Shown here: positions 1-10,289 of the stretch, piece by piece
How the letters are laid out: each line of letters begins with the position of its first letter
How positions within the stretch are numbered: position 1 is the first letter of the stretch
Source: Cristatella mucedo
Taxonomy: Eukaryota; Bryozoa; Phylactolaemata; Cristatellidae
NCBI GenBank assembly: GCA_009760855.2
Contig: WPIO01000172.1
Coordinates: 92,001 to 156,000, forward strand
Length of the DNA: 64,000 nt
Reading direction: 5' to 3'
The notes under the pieces: generated by a model
The model's input: the letters and a program-made list of their open reading frames with translations, nothing else
Database searches by the model: none
What the model was told of the DNA's origin: nothing
Position numbers and translations under genes: made by a program

Positions 1-142
1 GTGCTTGGAGCTCGTGCTACAAGTCGCTGGAGTCGATAAATCACGGATTAATTTGTTAATTTGCTACAAGGTAAGAGTACAGGTACGTGACAGGCAGTCA
101 TAAGAAGCTGAGTGACATGCAGCGCTAGGTAGCTGCCTGCCA
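1..142. other. Unassigned 3' flank of the beta-propeller gene
   Basis: No repeat or gene was recognised. On the minus strand this lies just 3' of the stop codon of the beta-propeller reading frame and may include its 3' untranslated region. Confidence 0.3.
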
Positions 143-1231
143 CTAGACCTGCAATGCTGCAGCTGCCTTCCCTTCTTCTTCCCTTCTTCTTCCCTTCTCC
201 TTCCCTGCTGCTGCAACAGCTGCTGCAGGGTCTCTCACAGGGTACACGGTCACGGTCAGCAGATCCCCACCCAGCACGGCTAGCACGGTCCTCTGTCCTC
301 CGCCCAGTGACAGGTACTCAGGCTGCATTCCGAGGCTGCTGTATGAGAGCACCTGCTGCAGCTCCTGCCCAGTCACAGCACAGAGCGCCATCACACAGCC
401 TACCTGCCTCCCTGTCACAGCCAGGTACACGATGCCGCCTGCAGCACAGACGCCCGTCGTTCGCTCATCCTCCCATCTGCTCAGCTCGTGTCTCCATTGT
501 CTGACATCAGCTGGATGGTGGCTCCAGCTGTCCACTACGTACAGCTCTCTGCCACGGTCCAGCTTCACCTTGCTCCAGCTCGTAGTGACCAGAGCAGTAA
601 CAGTGAGAGCCACACTGTGTATGTCATACTTGTACTGGCCGCTGTACAGCAGCTGCCCCGAGCTCGGCTGCAGCAGCTGCAGCCGAGCTCGGCCACCAGA
701 CAAGCCCTCGGTCACAGCGAGCAGGTCGCCGACCACGGACAGCATCCTGGGAGGCCAGAGCAGCTTAGAGACACGTCGGTCCTCGAGCCACAGGTCCCCT
801 CCAGCAGCAGCAGAGCTGCTGCTTCGTCTGAGCAGCAGGACGAGCTGTGAGTGGTACAAGGCTACAGCAGCACGTCCGTCCTGCAGGGACTGCACTGCAT
901 TGACCCAGTCGTTCCCTCCGTCGCTCAGCCCCGCAGGTTGCCAGAAGCTCAGCTCTATGCCCCTCTGGCTGTATTCCTTCAGGCCGTTCTGCCTGGCAGC
1001 CAGCAGCAGATGCCCCTCTGACGTCACAGAGAGATCGTAGCAATAGACATTATGTCGTATCTTGAAGCTGTCGGAGGCCGGGCCGAAGCTCAGCAGCGCT
1101 GGCTCCTTTGCTACAACGAAGAGAAACGAACTGGCTTCTCTGCTACAACGAAGAATGCCGGATCTGTGCATGCAGGCAGCGACAGAGAGCTGTACGATAC
1201 GAACAAGATTCACAGATATACGGCTCATCAT
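143..1231 (-). CDS. Beta-propeller-like protein, single reading frame or terminal exon
   Basis: An uninterrupted 362-codon frame, far longer than its neighbours and GC-rich in an AT-rich window. From about residue 40 to 330 the protein has the rhythm of a beta-propeller (NHL/WD40/PQQ-like): repeated four-strand stretches of alternating hydrophobics separated by Gly/Asp turns, such as 'DLSVTSEGHLLLAA', 'LLAVTEGLSGGRARL', 'ELYVVDSW' and 'IVYLAVTGRQVG'. The C-terminal 30 residues are low-complexity Ala/Lys/Glu. No signal peptide or membrane helix is obvious. The frame stays open upstream of the first ATG back to a possible acceptor ending 'attaacag' near 1252, so this could be the last exon of a larger gene instead of an intact one. 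The exact propeller family and function are not recognisable. Long plus-strand frames here are shadows of this one. Confidence 0.6.
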   Translation of the reverse strand: MMSRISVNLVRIVQLSVAACMHRSGILRCSREASSFLFVVAKEPALLSFGPASDSFKIRHNVYCYDLSVTSEGHLLLAARQNGLKEYSQRGIELSFWQPAGLSDGGNDWVNAVQSLQDGRAAVALYHSQLVLLLRRSSSSAAAGGDLWLEDRRVSKLLWPPRMLSVVGDLLAVTEGLSGGRARLQLLQPSSGQLLYSGQYKYDIHSVALTVTALVTTSWSKVKLDRGRELYVVDSWSHHPADVRQWRHELSRWEDERTTGVCAAGGIVYLAVTGRQVGCVMALCAVTGQELQQVLSYSSLGMQPEYLSLGGGQRTVLAVLGGDLLTVTVYPVRDPAAAVAAAGKEKGRRREEEGKAAAALQV

Positions 1232-1636
1232 ACCCGTCTTTACATATTTGCTGTTAATTTCATAAAATTAAGTTTATATATTAACATGGCTTTTCATTGC
1301 TTGCCTGTACATTAGGCAGCATGCTTGGCTGTACTTTCAGCTTGTCATACGTGGCCCCTCTCTTCCCTCCCTCACTTGCTCACGCCAAGCTAAATCTCGC
1401 CAGCTGCAAAACGGTAAGTAAAACGGTATGCAACACAGCCCACTCATACATAGTCCTGTCACTGATTCGTGAGGTGTTGCATCACCAGACCAGAGTGGCC
1501 TCTAAATGCACAACTCTGGAGACTTACATGGAAATCTGTCCAATAGTTTTATGAGCTCACGTTTAATCCTCTGAAGCTTTTAATGTAGTCTTTATTTTGC
1601 ATTAGGAATGGGAAAGAGAGCAGTAAGGTTGAATCA
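1232..1636. other. Unassigned upstream region
   Basis: Upstream of the beta-propeller frame. No mobile element seen. A GTAAGT near 1412 on the plus strand is isolated and not tied to any convincing exon. Confidence 0.3.
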
Positions 1637-1790
1637 GCCGAGCTGGTTTGGTCTAGCAGTTAAGGTGCTCGCCCCAACTAAGGTCTGACTGAGGTCGTGG
1701 GCTCGAGCCCCAAGGCATACGTGAAGCGCCTGAATGGAGATTAAGTTCTCTTGGGGCGCTATATAAATGAATTATATATTATCTATATAA
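1637..1790 (+). mobile_element. tRNA-derived SINE (family S1), copy 1
   Basis: The head resembles a tRNA with an A-box-like TGGTCTAGCAGTTAAGG and a B-box-like GGGCTCGAGCCCC about 45 bases later. The tail, from about 1723, carries AAGCGCC, AGATTAAGTTCTCT and GGGCGCT, the same hairpin as the LINE A 3' end, and finishes in an AT-rich stretch. At least five other copies lie in the window. Confidence 0.8.
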
Positions 1791-1799
1791 AACAGGAAA

Positions 1800-2470
1800 A
1801 ACTAATCAGTACTGAAGCAACAGCTCGGGATGGCTTGAAAAAGGTGTGCAGTCAGCTGAGGCACGGGACAAGATTAGAGTGCTGGGATCCAAACGACCCA
1901 GAGGCTCAACCAGACCATTAATTGCTGATAACGATAGCGGTATAATTCGAATCGCCAAGAGGCTCATCAAAACCGAAGTATCGGGATGTCCAAAAATGGT
2001 CGAATAGTCTACTGATTCGAATGCTACTGACGTGTCTAGCAGAACCGCAGGTGTGATGATCAAGCCGTCAATCAAAAGGAGGAGAGCTTGAATACTGGCA
2101 GCAAGGAAACTCTAAACACTATTTAAAAAAATAAACCATTGTGCAGACAGATCGTAATACTGCCAATTTAACAGTACTCGATCTAACATGCAATTAAGCC
2201 ATTTTTGAATGGACCAATAACTTTTGAAGTCGAATTGATAGTCAGAAAGGAATCAGCAATATTTCCCTGCTGAATGTACATTATATTTCTTTGGAATTTA
2301 TGCTTAAGCTTTTGGCAAGGGGTATCCAGGCAGCACTGACAAATAACTGACAATCCAACAGCACTGACATCTCTTAGCTAAATCGTGGCAAAGCACAGAG
2401 TTGATAGGCACAGGTGCACAACACTTAATTCTCATCTTTCGTGCATTCATTAAAATTGACGATACAGCTA
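1800..2470 (-). mobile_element. Old reverse-transcriptase remnant (copy 1 of a pair)
   Basis: The minus strand encodes 'AVLLDTSVAFESVD' (about 2030-1990), recognisable as reverse transcriptase motif A (LLDLSAAFDTVDH). The region aligns by eye with 11640-11990 plus 12280-12450, which has 'VILLDMSAAFES' in the same place. Both are heavily decayed. The second copy is interrupted by a TIR element that is absent here. Confidence 0.55.
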
Positions 2471-2471
2471 A

Positions 2472-2738
2472 ATGAAACCAGGCAGATTTCATTGCAGTAC
2501 AAATGCAGTAAATCCAGCCAAGGGTTTCCTAGAAATTGATGCATTTTCAATAATTGGGAAGGAAAGCAACCACGCAATCCTGGCAGCATTACTCACAACC
2601 GTGCAGGATGGCAAAATAGTCGCTAGGAATCTGAAAGCTGCTGGGCTGGAAAGTTGCCTTCAAAAATGTGAACTCACCTTTAGCCAGGATTCGGTCAAGG
2701 CAGTCTACAAGGAAAAGGGCCTCGTGGAATGTAACTGA
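2472..2738 (+). CDS. Unrecognised open frame, 88 codons
   Basis: An ATG frame with a plausible soluble composition (e.g. 'HAILAALLTTVQDGKIVARN'). I recognise no family. It sits between two transposon remnants and could be a decayed element gene or chance. Confidence 0.2.
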   Translation: MKPGRFHCSTNAVNPAKGFLEIDAFSIIGKESNHAILAALLTTVQDGKIVARNLKAAGLESCLQKCELTFSQDSVKAVYKEKGLVECN

Positions 2739-3209
2739 CACACTTCAGCAAGATTGGCAGCCAGCACCTCGAGCCAGGGCATGCATGGGCTGCAGAGCTT
2801 TGCAAGCAGCTACCTGAGGTCAGCTCAGGAGTTCCCAACCATGAAGTAATTGACCACCTCGTTTAAGCCATCAGGCAAAGATCCATTCAGAGCAACAAGC
2901 TTTTCAGCATACGAACACAGCAAGTACTGTGAGGAATAGATAGCTCGTAGACTGCTTAATATATGTTAAATCTGACAAATTGATAGTATCAGACGACGTC
3001 ACAGGGTCAGTCGTTAATCTTTACTCTGACTTTGGGTTCATTATTTGATTTAGGTTTTAAGAAGAGAAGTTACAAGAGCAGAGCAACAGGAGATGCTGCT
3101 GCTCATTGGGTCCACTGCATACACTGTAGCATACAACCACCTGCATGGATACTGCTGAAAGATTCTGTATAAGAGAGCACCAGAGGGAAGCTGGTTCCAT
3201 GGGATGCCT
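2739..3209. repeat. Dispersed repeat, paralogous to 16340-16780
   Basis: From about 2900 the sequence is similar to 16345-16780 (shared blocks include 'gtgaggaa.gg.tagct', 'actgtagcatacaa' and 'catgggatgcc' versus 'caatagaatgcc'). It forms the start of a long paralogous pair. Function unknown. Confidence 0.5.
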
Positions 3210-3502
3210 AACAATAATAATAATGATAATGTTAATAAAACATTTGATAAAATGCATTAAGAGAAAACATTGTCTTTATAAGCGCTTTACAATTGCTGCC
3301 AAGGAGGCACGATTGAATGGTTAGTGGTAACATGCTCAGAAGACGACAAGAATAACATGGTTAGGGGTGACATGCATAGGGTCAGCATGCAAGTTTGGTT
3401 AGTGGCAGCATGCACAGTATCAGCACACATAAGCACATAAAGAACGGATCACAGGGACTAACTAAATGCTGTCATAAATAGCTGTGTTTTTAGTTTCTTT
3501 TA
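3210..3502 (-). mobile_element. LINE A 3' end, truncated insertion
   Basis: ATT-type tail at the left, hairpin AGCGCTT region, 3' untranslated repeats and the start of the C-terminal coding end. It interrupts the paralogous repeat: 'atgcctaacaa' before and 'atgcctgacaa' after look like a target-site duplication, and the paralogue at 16.77 kb is uninterrupted at this point. Confidence 0.8.
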
Positions 3503-5110
3503 AATGCCTGACAAGTAACTGTTACATGCACTATATCGAATACCAGACCAAGAGAATAGAGGAAATTTCAAGCAAGAAGTCGATACTCTGCTTAATAGTG
3601 AGCCACTCCAGGTCATCTGTAAGTAAAACTTAGTGCATCCGACATTCAAAACAAATCAGCCTGGCTGTAGAGTTTTGCAGAAACGGAAAGCTGCTATGCG
3701 TTAATCTCTAGGGCTACAAGCCCGGAAGACCTGTGAGGAGCTAAATATGTCAAGACTAGATTTCACCACAGGAAGGGATCAGCTTGGCCGTGAAATTATT
3801 GACTCAGCAAGCCTAATTTTTACAATTGTAAGCACACAAAAGTCGAAATTGCACTAGATGCAAGCGCATTATTGCACAAGCACAGAGGCCTGAAAGCAGG
3901 AAGTTAACTAAGCATAAATGTGATTTAAAATGGCATGGACAAGCTTTTAAGGCCAGAATTTTACCAGATGCAGTGGTTGAAAGTAGGCAGAATAGACTGT
4001 AAAGACGTCGAGGTCATCTGGTAAAGGTCATTGTGGAACAAGATATCCAGATGTCAAGCTGATAATACAGTAGACATGCTGGCAGAGCCATCTTCGAGCA
4101 TTAGGCTTTCGTGCTTATGAGTGACACTGCCTTAACTGCTAGAACGATCTAATCGTCATTTACCTGAAGATGGCCGACGGCTATACAAGTGAAAATGTTT
4201 GCAGTGCATGTCACAAGGGTAGTGACAGTTTTGGGTGCTGAAAGACAGAATGTTTATGACACAGGTCTAAAGCAGTGTGTCATCTGCATATAAACAACAG
4301 CCTAGCTTAACGACTTGAGTAACACGAAGAGCTTGAATTTGCAAGAAAAGGAGGACTAGTGGAAACTCTTGGGATGATCCATGCTTGAAAGGCAGGCTTG
4401 ATGAACGTCAGAAATTTACATACACTGCTCGTATGCCCTGCAACATCCCACTGATCAAGGTGCTTATGCCTGCTGACACTGTGCATACTGCCACTAACCA
4501 CATTTGCATGCTGACCCTGTGCATGTCACCACTAACCATATTATTCATGTTGTTTGTTTATCAAGCATGATATTACTCACTTCAATTGCATTTCTCATTG
4601 CAGCAAATGTAAAGCGCCTAGAAAGAGATTGAGTTCTCTGAGGGCGCTTTATCGAGTGCATTATTATTATTAACTAAACCACTAATGTGCTGTGGCAGTG
4701 CCATGTGGGTGTGCTGCTATGTGCAGTAGAAATGCTTGCTTATAAAAGGCATCAATCCTGGTGCTCAAAATGAAAATGAATAATGTCACGATAATCTGCA
4801 GTGAAATCAGGTGGACCTAAGCAGATAAGACAGTCAATGGTCTTTCCGGTGACTGCTACGTCGGGATGATGACTAAGCAGTGAGTAGTAAGGCATCTAGA
4901 GTCAAACCAAGACTAAATCATTTCCAAATCGTCTAAGGGATAGGTGTTAAATATGTCTATTCGGCGACGTGTAGTATGAGACTACGCTGGTTTCGATAAG
5001 TGACTATGCTAGCTAAAAGCAATGAATTACGGTTTCCTGATTAAAAAGCCTTAATTGAAGGGCATGTAGTTGCAGGATGACTTGGCAACTAACTCTCCAG
5101 CTTGCAGTGT
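3503..5110 (-). mobile_element. Ancient LINE reverse-transcriptase copy (paralogue 1)
   Basis: The minus strand reads, with many stops and frameshifts, through YADDT (about 4292-4277), a 'GSASMS' block and a 'DLEWLTIKQSIDF' block (compare DLHWLPVKQRIDF in LINE A). It is much more diverged than the LINE A copies and is paired with 16765-18160. A younger plus-strand LINE tail is nested inside. Confidence 0.6.
4457..4672 (+). mobile_element. LINE A 3' tail nested in older LINE
   Basis: Contains the LINE A 3' untranslated block (GCTGACACTGTGCAT), the hairpin AAGCGCC..AGAGATTGAGTTCTCT..GGGCGCT and an ATT tail. The paralogue near 17.72 kb lacks it ('ctgatcaaagatctaaacc'). Confidence 0.8.
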
Positions 5111-5739
5111 AATGAAAATTTGCCTACTGCACAGATCAAAGTCGCGAATTGTGACACGGAGTGGGATCATGCTATCCCCAGGGGTTTTATTAAGTTCAAT
5201 AGGTCTGGACCGTTCGATTCCCTACTAAGCAGGTAGTGCTGGCTTCTTGAGCTCATATAAAGCAAAATCAGGCGCACACCAAATATAATTTGCGACAACA
5301 TGCTGCCAAATCTTTCTTGATTCAATACACATCTTCTACCATCCGGCCGTGCTGAAATGAGTGAGCACCTCTATCAATCGCGGCCCACCGTTCGGTTCCA
5401 CCCAGCACCAGACAAAAATACTAAAACGCATTCAGCATTCTTTTTATGAAGGTGGAGTAAGCGAGAAAATTAGTATACGCATTGACTGGCTACATAAAAA
5501 ATATCCTTTATAAGTATTTCAAATTACCTTGGTCGAAACTAGATAAACAATAATTAGACGGAAAAAATACCACCTGCAGGTTAATGGCTGCCTAACAATG
5601 CGAAATCAGCAGTGGCACTGAATTCATACCTGCTTGGAAACCGTGTGATTGCTTTGGCAGCAAATGTATTTCCAGAGATAATTTAACTAATTTCTATTTA
5701 AACCTGGATATTATTGGAATATTCTTATGTTGAGCTCGA
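5111..5739. repeat. Continuation of long paralogous repeat
   Basis: Aligns with 18130-18540 and 19140-19330: shared 'ggttccacccag', 'accagacaca' and 'gagcacctct'. No open frame of note. Perhaps the 5' part of the ancient LINE or a second old element. Confidence 0.4.
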
Positions 5740-6333
5740 GCATACCCCAGCCTACAACAATGCCGGGACAAACATCGTCTGCCGGTACTAGGCTCGAGGT
5801 ACCACCGACATTGTCTAGCCAATCGGAGCGCAGCGTTCCTACTGCTAGCCGCTAGCAACAATGCTAACCAATAGGAGCGCAGCGTTCATGGGCAGCAGAC
5901 AACAGGAAGCGCAGGTTAGCATTAACGTCGCAAACTGAGTTGAGGATTAAACATTGTTGAGTTGGGTGTGTTCCGAGTAATACAAGTAGTTTGCTGTTTA
6001 TATATACGAGTAGAATCATGCTCACAACACATACACATGCACGAATCCCACCGACAAGCCGTCTGCCAGGGTGGTGAGCAGGCCTGACCACCTGACCACT
6101 GTTTTACCGACGGCCCCCTCAAGCTTCAGTTGCCAGGGAGAAGCCTGGATGATACGACTGTATTCTGCCGAAAGTGCTGCTCTCTCAATCGTAGCTGAGA
6201 TTTGAAGATGACCCTCTTTCCCACATCTTTTATCTTTCCTTCATTGTTCTAGGCTAGTCAAGGTCGGGAGGTCCCTCTAGCCTCTTGCCGGCACAGAACA
6301 TTTGTCACGGCACTATCGCAGGCTAGGGTATGC
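5740..6333 (+). mobile_element. TIR-bearing non-autonomous DNA element, copy 1
   Basis: The left end 'gcataccccagcctac' and the right end 'ggctagggtatgc' are inverted, and similarity continues inwards for about 70 bases ('tgccgggacaaa' against 'tttgtcacggca'). Interior blocks 'ggagcgcagcgttc' recur twice and are shared with copies at 11.99 and 23.5 kb. No transposase is encoded. No clear target-site duplication was found, so the superfamily is unknown. Confidence 0.6.
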
Positions 6334-7565
6334 ATTATTGCACGCTTTCGTTCATTTTAATTCATTCTTTAATTTCATTCTCGCCTCCCAACATAGAGCG
6401 TGCTAAGCCTTGTCAACTATTCGTTGCCGAATTGCAACGGAGCAGCTCTCAGGCTAGCCGCGATATTAGCCCTGGCCTTAGTGGGTCTGACTAGGGCACC
6501 TAGAGCAACCGTAGCGGGTGGACTAGCCAATGGTTAGCCAAGGGCTGGCCAAGGACTAGCCAAGAAGAATTAGGCCGAGGACGGACACCGAGAGCTAGGG
6601 TCCGACAAAAACAATAACAGCTACGCCCAAGGTCAAGAGGGGAGAGATAGAGTATAAACGACTGGACTGACAGAGCTCAGGGCTGCAGCTTCGGTAGTCG
6701 ATGCGAGACTACGCTTCGAGAGATAAACCTATGGCGCCGAACAGGCAAGTGCAACTTAGACTTCGCAGTTGTGTTCTGCCGGCTTATCAGTTAGCTGCTC
6801 GTATCTTGAGTGGCTGTAACGATCCGCATTGTAGTCGGGCTTCGGGAGTTGATTCAGTTAACTCCGTCGGTTCAGGTACGTGCCGCGTAGACTCACAGGG
6901 TAGTTGGTTATACTCGGGCTTCGGGAGTTTGCGAAGTTACCTTCTTCGGTCCGGTACGCGCCGCGTAAAGCGCTTGCACCGGCGCGTAACCACTACTAAC
7001 AGGCCCACAATAAACTGCTGTTTTCGGCACACAGTTGTGGCCGGCTGTTTTTAACCACACTGAAGCACTGCATCTCACAGTCCACCGGTAGTGAGCCGGG
7101 GACGAGCTTCTGTGCGGTTACAGAATTCTTCTGAAGATCTTAGATATTGCGAACGTCGTATGTGCAAACGATACAGCTAAGACCCGTTTATATCTAAACA
7201 CTTATCGCTTCGGGCTGCTGGGCCTCCCACGCCGGCGGTGGCCTTAGCTACGCCGGCGGCTAGTCAACTGCAAGTTAGTGGCGATCGTTCGCAGTTATTA
7301 TCGCTTTGTCACCGCAGATCAAATGCATTCCTAGATGTCACTGCTGTTGCTAAGATTTGTGACCACCGTAGACGCCACTCTTTTGGCTGCAACAGCGAGC
7401 TGAGTACCTGCTCGCTTGGTATTCTGAGCATTGTCGAGAACCACTCAGCACGCTCCCCCACGTTCGTCGCTGTGAATCAATCTAACTTGGTGGTCACCAG
7501 GCCTGTTATACCTCCGACCGCCTAACCTAACGCTTGCCTCTGGAATCCTTGCTCAATGTGCAATA
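6334..7565 (+). other. Possible LTR-retrotransposon leader with primer-binding-like site
   Basis: TGGCGCCGAACAGG at 6732-6745 resembles a tRNA-Lys-type primer-binding site with one C missing. About 80 bases upstream is AGTATAAA. The base before the site is not the expected CA end, no second LTR and no gag/pol frame are visible. 6834-6967 holds an imperfect direct repeat (two units, each with 'ggcttcgggagtt' and 'gccgcgtaa/g'). Repeated 'gctagccaa' words occur at 6521-6562. Identity is uncertain. Confidence 0.25.
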
Positions 7566-7689
7566 AACCACTAGTAGTAATTATAATAATTATAAAGCAA
7601 CCTCATTTCTGAAAATGGTCTCAGTCTGCTCGCCTTGACCTAAACTAATAATAATTAAAGGCTTTACATCGACTAGTTTCTCATTCTTT

Positions 7690-8280
7690 CACACCCCTAG
7701 TTCAATCAAGACTGGAGATGAAGTTGCTGTTATCTTATGCTCGAAATTCAACTTCAAACCATTTGCAATACCCTCAAAGCAGACTTTCGAATCGATTGTC
7801 TTGACTTAACCCAAAAACAAGCCACCGATGGTGGCAGCAGTCTATCGCCCACCATGTACTAAATCGTCATTCAGCTCAGATTTCTCTGATCTCATTTCGA
7901 TGGTGTGTGCATTAAATTAATCTTTCCTCGTTATGGGTAATTTAAACATTCATTTTGATAACTTATCTGAAGCCTTCAGCACTGAACTTCGTGCATTACC
8001 TGACTAATTATCTATCGTGGCTCATGTGCATGGTACTACTCAAATCAAGGGTCACACACTCGACAACATGTTTTCATGCAACTGCACTTTGTGATAAAAA
8101 ATTATTACAAAATCCTGCTTATCTGACCACATGCAGGTCTCATTCGGTCTACCATTTGTGCCCTCCTCCCCCTCTAAAATCACATGTTAATCGCAAAACC
8201 TCAGGAACCTGACATCTCTGCTGTCCGTGCGAGACTATCTGCCTCGCCTCTGCTGCTCAGTCCCCCTCTAGTCTGTCATC
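7690..8280 (+). mobile_element. LINE endonuclease-domain remnant
   Basis: Broken frames give 'VAAVYRPP' (about 7830), the nucleotides of a 'GDFNIHFD' motif (about 7935-7960), a 'GHTLDN'-like block (about 8050) and 'LSDHMQVSF' (about 8120), in the order found in apurinic-type endonucleases of L2/CR1 LINEs. Several stops and frameshifts. It is probably the 5' half of family A, the only endonuclease part seen. Confidence 0.6.
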
Positions 8281-8286
8281 ATTGGT

Positions 8287-10283
8287 AATAATAATAATAA
8301 TAATACTGCACTTGATAAAGCGCCCTCAGAGAACTTAATCTCTTTCTAGACGCTTTACATTTGCTGCAAAGTGATATGCAATAGAATAGTAAGTAAAATC
8401 ATGCTTGAAAAACAAACGAAATGAATAATATGGTTAGGGGTGACATGCACAGGGTCAGCATGCAAATGTGGTTAGTGGCAGCATGCACAGTGTCAGCACG
8501 CATAAGCACATCAAGGACGAATCACAGGGACCCACTAAATGCTGTCCTAAATAGGTGTGTTTTTAAGTTCCTTTTAAATGTGGTCAGGTCAGGGGATGTT
8601 TTGACGCAGGTCGGGAGGGAGTTCCAGGCTTTGGGAGCATACGAGCTAAATGCACGGTCTCCAAAGGATTTAAGGTTTGTATGAGGTATTTCCAGACTGT
8701 TGGATTCCGAAAAGCAAGTGGTACGATGCTTGGCCTGATGGGGTAGTATCTCTGAAAGATAGGCTGGAGCCATAGAATGAAGAGACCTAAAAGTGAGCGA
8801 CAAAACCTTGAAGTCAATCCGTTGCCTCACTGGTAGCCAGTGCAGGTCGGCGAGAAGTGGAGTAATGTGGCAACTGCGACGCTCACGACAGACAAGCCTA
8901 GCTGCAGAGTTTTGCACCAGCTGCAATCGCCTGATCGCACATGCTGGTTGGCCAGTAAGCAGTAAGTTGCAGAAGTCGAGAGGGGATGTCACGAATGCAT
9001 GGACCAACTTTGGACGTGGTATCCTTATCTAAACAAGCCCTAATTTTAGCAATTTTATGAAGCTGAAAATAGGCAGCTTTGACTGTGGAGCTGATGTGGT
9101 CGTCTAACGAGAGGTCGCTTAGGAATACGACACCTAGATTTCGAGCTGATTCAACTGGAGATATGCTGGCAGAGCCAATTTTGAAAGTCAGTCTTTCCAA
9201 TTTCTGAATCACACTGGGTTTGCCCATAGCTAGTAAGTTAGTTTTATCAGCATTTAGTTTTAGAAAATTTGCTGCCATCCATGTGCAGATGTCATCAATG
9301 CATGCAGCAAGTGAGTTGAGAGAATTTGAGGTGCTCGAAGGCTGGGAGGGATCAAAGCAAAGGTACAACTGAGTGTCATCCGCATAGAAGTGAAAGCCTA
9401 GATTGTGTTGGCAATCACATCAGCAAGAGGGAGAGTATAAACGGTGAAAAGGACCGGACCTAGCACGGAGCCCTGAGGTACACCATATTTTAGAGGTACT
9501 TCAGATGATCTTTGTCCATTCACGTCAATACTCTGGAGTCTCCCACTGAGATAGGACCTGAACCACTGCAGAGCAGTGCCAGTGATGCCCAGGCGAGATG
9601 AGAGGCGCTCTAGAAGTACTTTGTGATCGATGGCATCAAAAGCTGCCGAAAGATCGAGCAAAACAATAAGAGACACTCTACCCATGTCTGCATTCCTAAG
9701 CAGATCGTTGTATACCCGAAGCAATGCTGACTCTGTGGAGTGATTAGCTCTAAAGCCAGACTGGAACTTACTAGCAAGGTGTGAGGTTTCGATATAGGAG
9801 TTCAGCTGGTCTGCCACGACCCGTTCCAGTGTCTTTGATAGAAATGGTAGAAGGGAAACTGGGCGATAGTTGCTTAAGTTCTCTTGGTCTAGTGTAGCTT
9901 TCTTGAGAAGAGGGGCTGACCACAGCTTTTTTGAAAGGTTCTGGGATCTGACCTGAGGCTAATGACATATTAATGATGATGGTTATGCATGGCAGCAGCA
10001 GATCAATGCAACGTAGGAGCAGAACAGTGGGAATAGGATCCAGTGAACTTGTTGTCTTCTTTGATTGAGATACGAGCTTTAGGACTAGGTCACAAGTGAC
10101 CTGCTTAAACGCAGACATTGAGGCGCAGCCAGGAACCGAGGAACAGCATTCTAGTGGGAAGGTTGTCATCGCAGGGACGGATTCCCTGATCTTGTCTATC
10201 TTCTGCACAAAGAATCGAGAGAAGCGATCGGCTAGTTCATCACAAGGATCATCAGGTAAGGAGCTAACCTGGGAACGGTTGAG
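8287..10283 (-). mobile_element. LINE A copy, reverse transcriptase to tail, broken
   Basis: About 2 kb covering most of the reverse transcriptase and C-terminal region. The minus-strand frames give DLSAAFDAIDH and GVPQGSVLGPV, the YADDT region, then DLHWLPVRQRIDF and a C-terminal 'TAFSGSL'. Interrupted by frameshifts near 8.95, 9.38 and 9.8 kb. The 3' hairpin and ATT tail lie at 8287-8370. It meets a divergent plus-strand copy head to head at about 10285. Confidence 0.85.
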
Positions 10284-10289
10284 ATGGTT

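Noticed and set aside
154-1040. Long plus-strand frames opposite the beta-propeller gene
   Set aside because: Low-complexity translations forced by the GC-rich opposite strand; the minus frame alone shows regular strand-turn patterning.
1637-1710. tRNA gene
   Set aside because: A- and B-box-like words are present, but the acceptor stem does not close and the same unit recurs with a LINE tail, so it is a SINE head.
6732-6745. Endogenous retrovirus
   Set aside because: Only a primer-site-like word; no paired LTR, gag, pol or envelope frame.
8421-9032. Plus-strand frames over LINE A 3' regions, recurring in many copies
   Set aside because: Antisense shadows of the C-terminal coding region; repeated wherever that segment is inverted.
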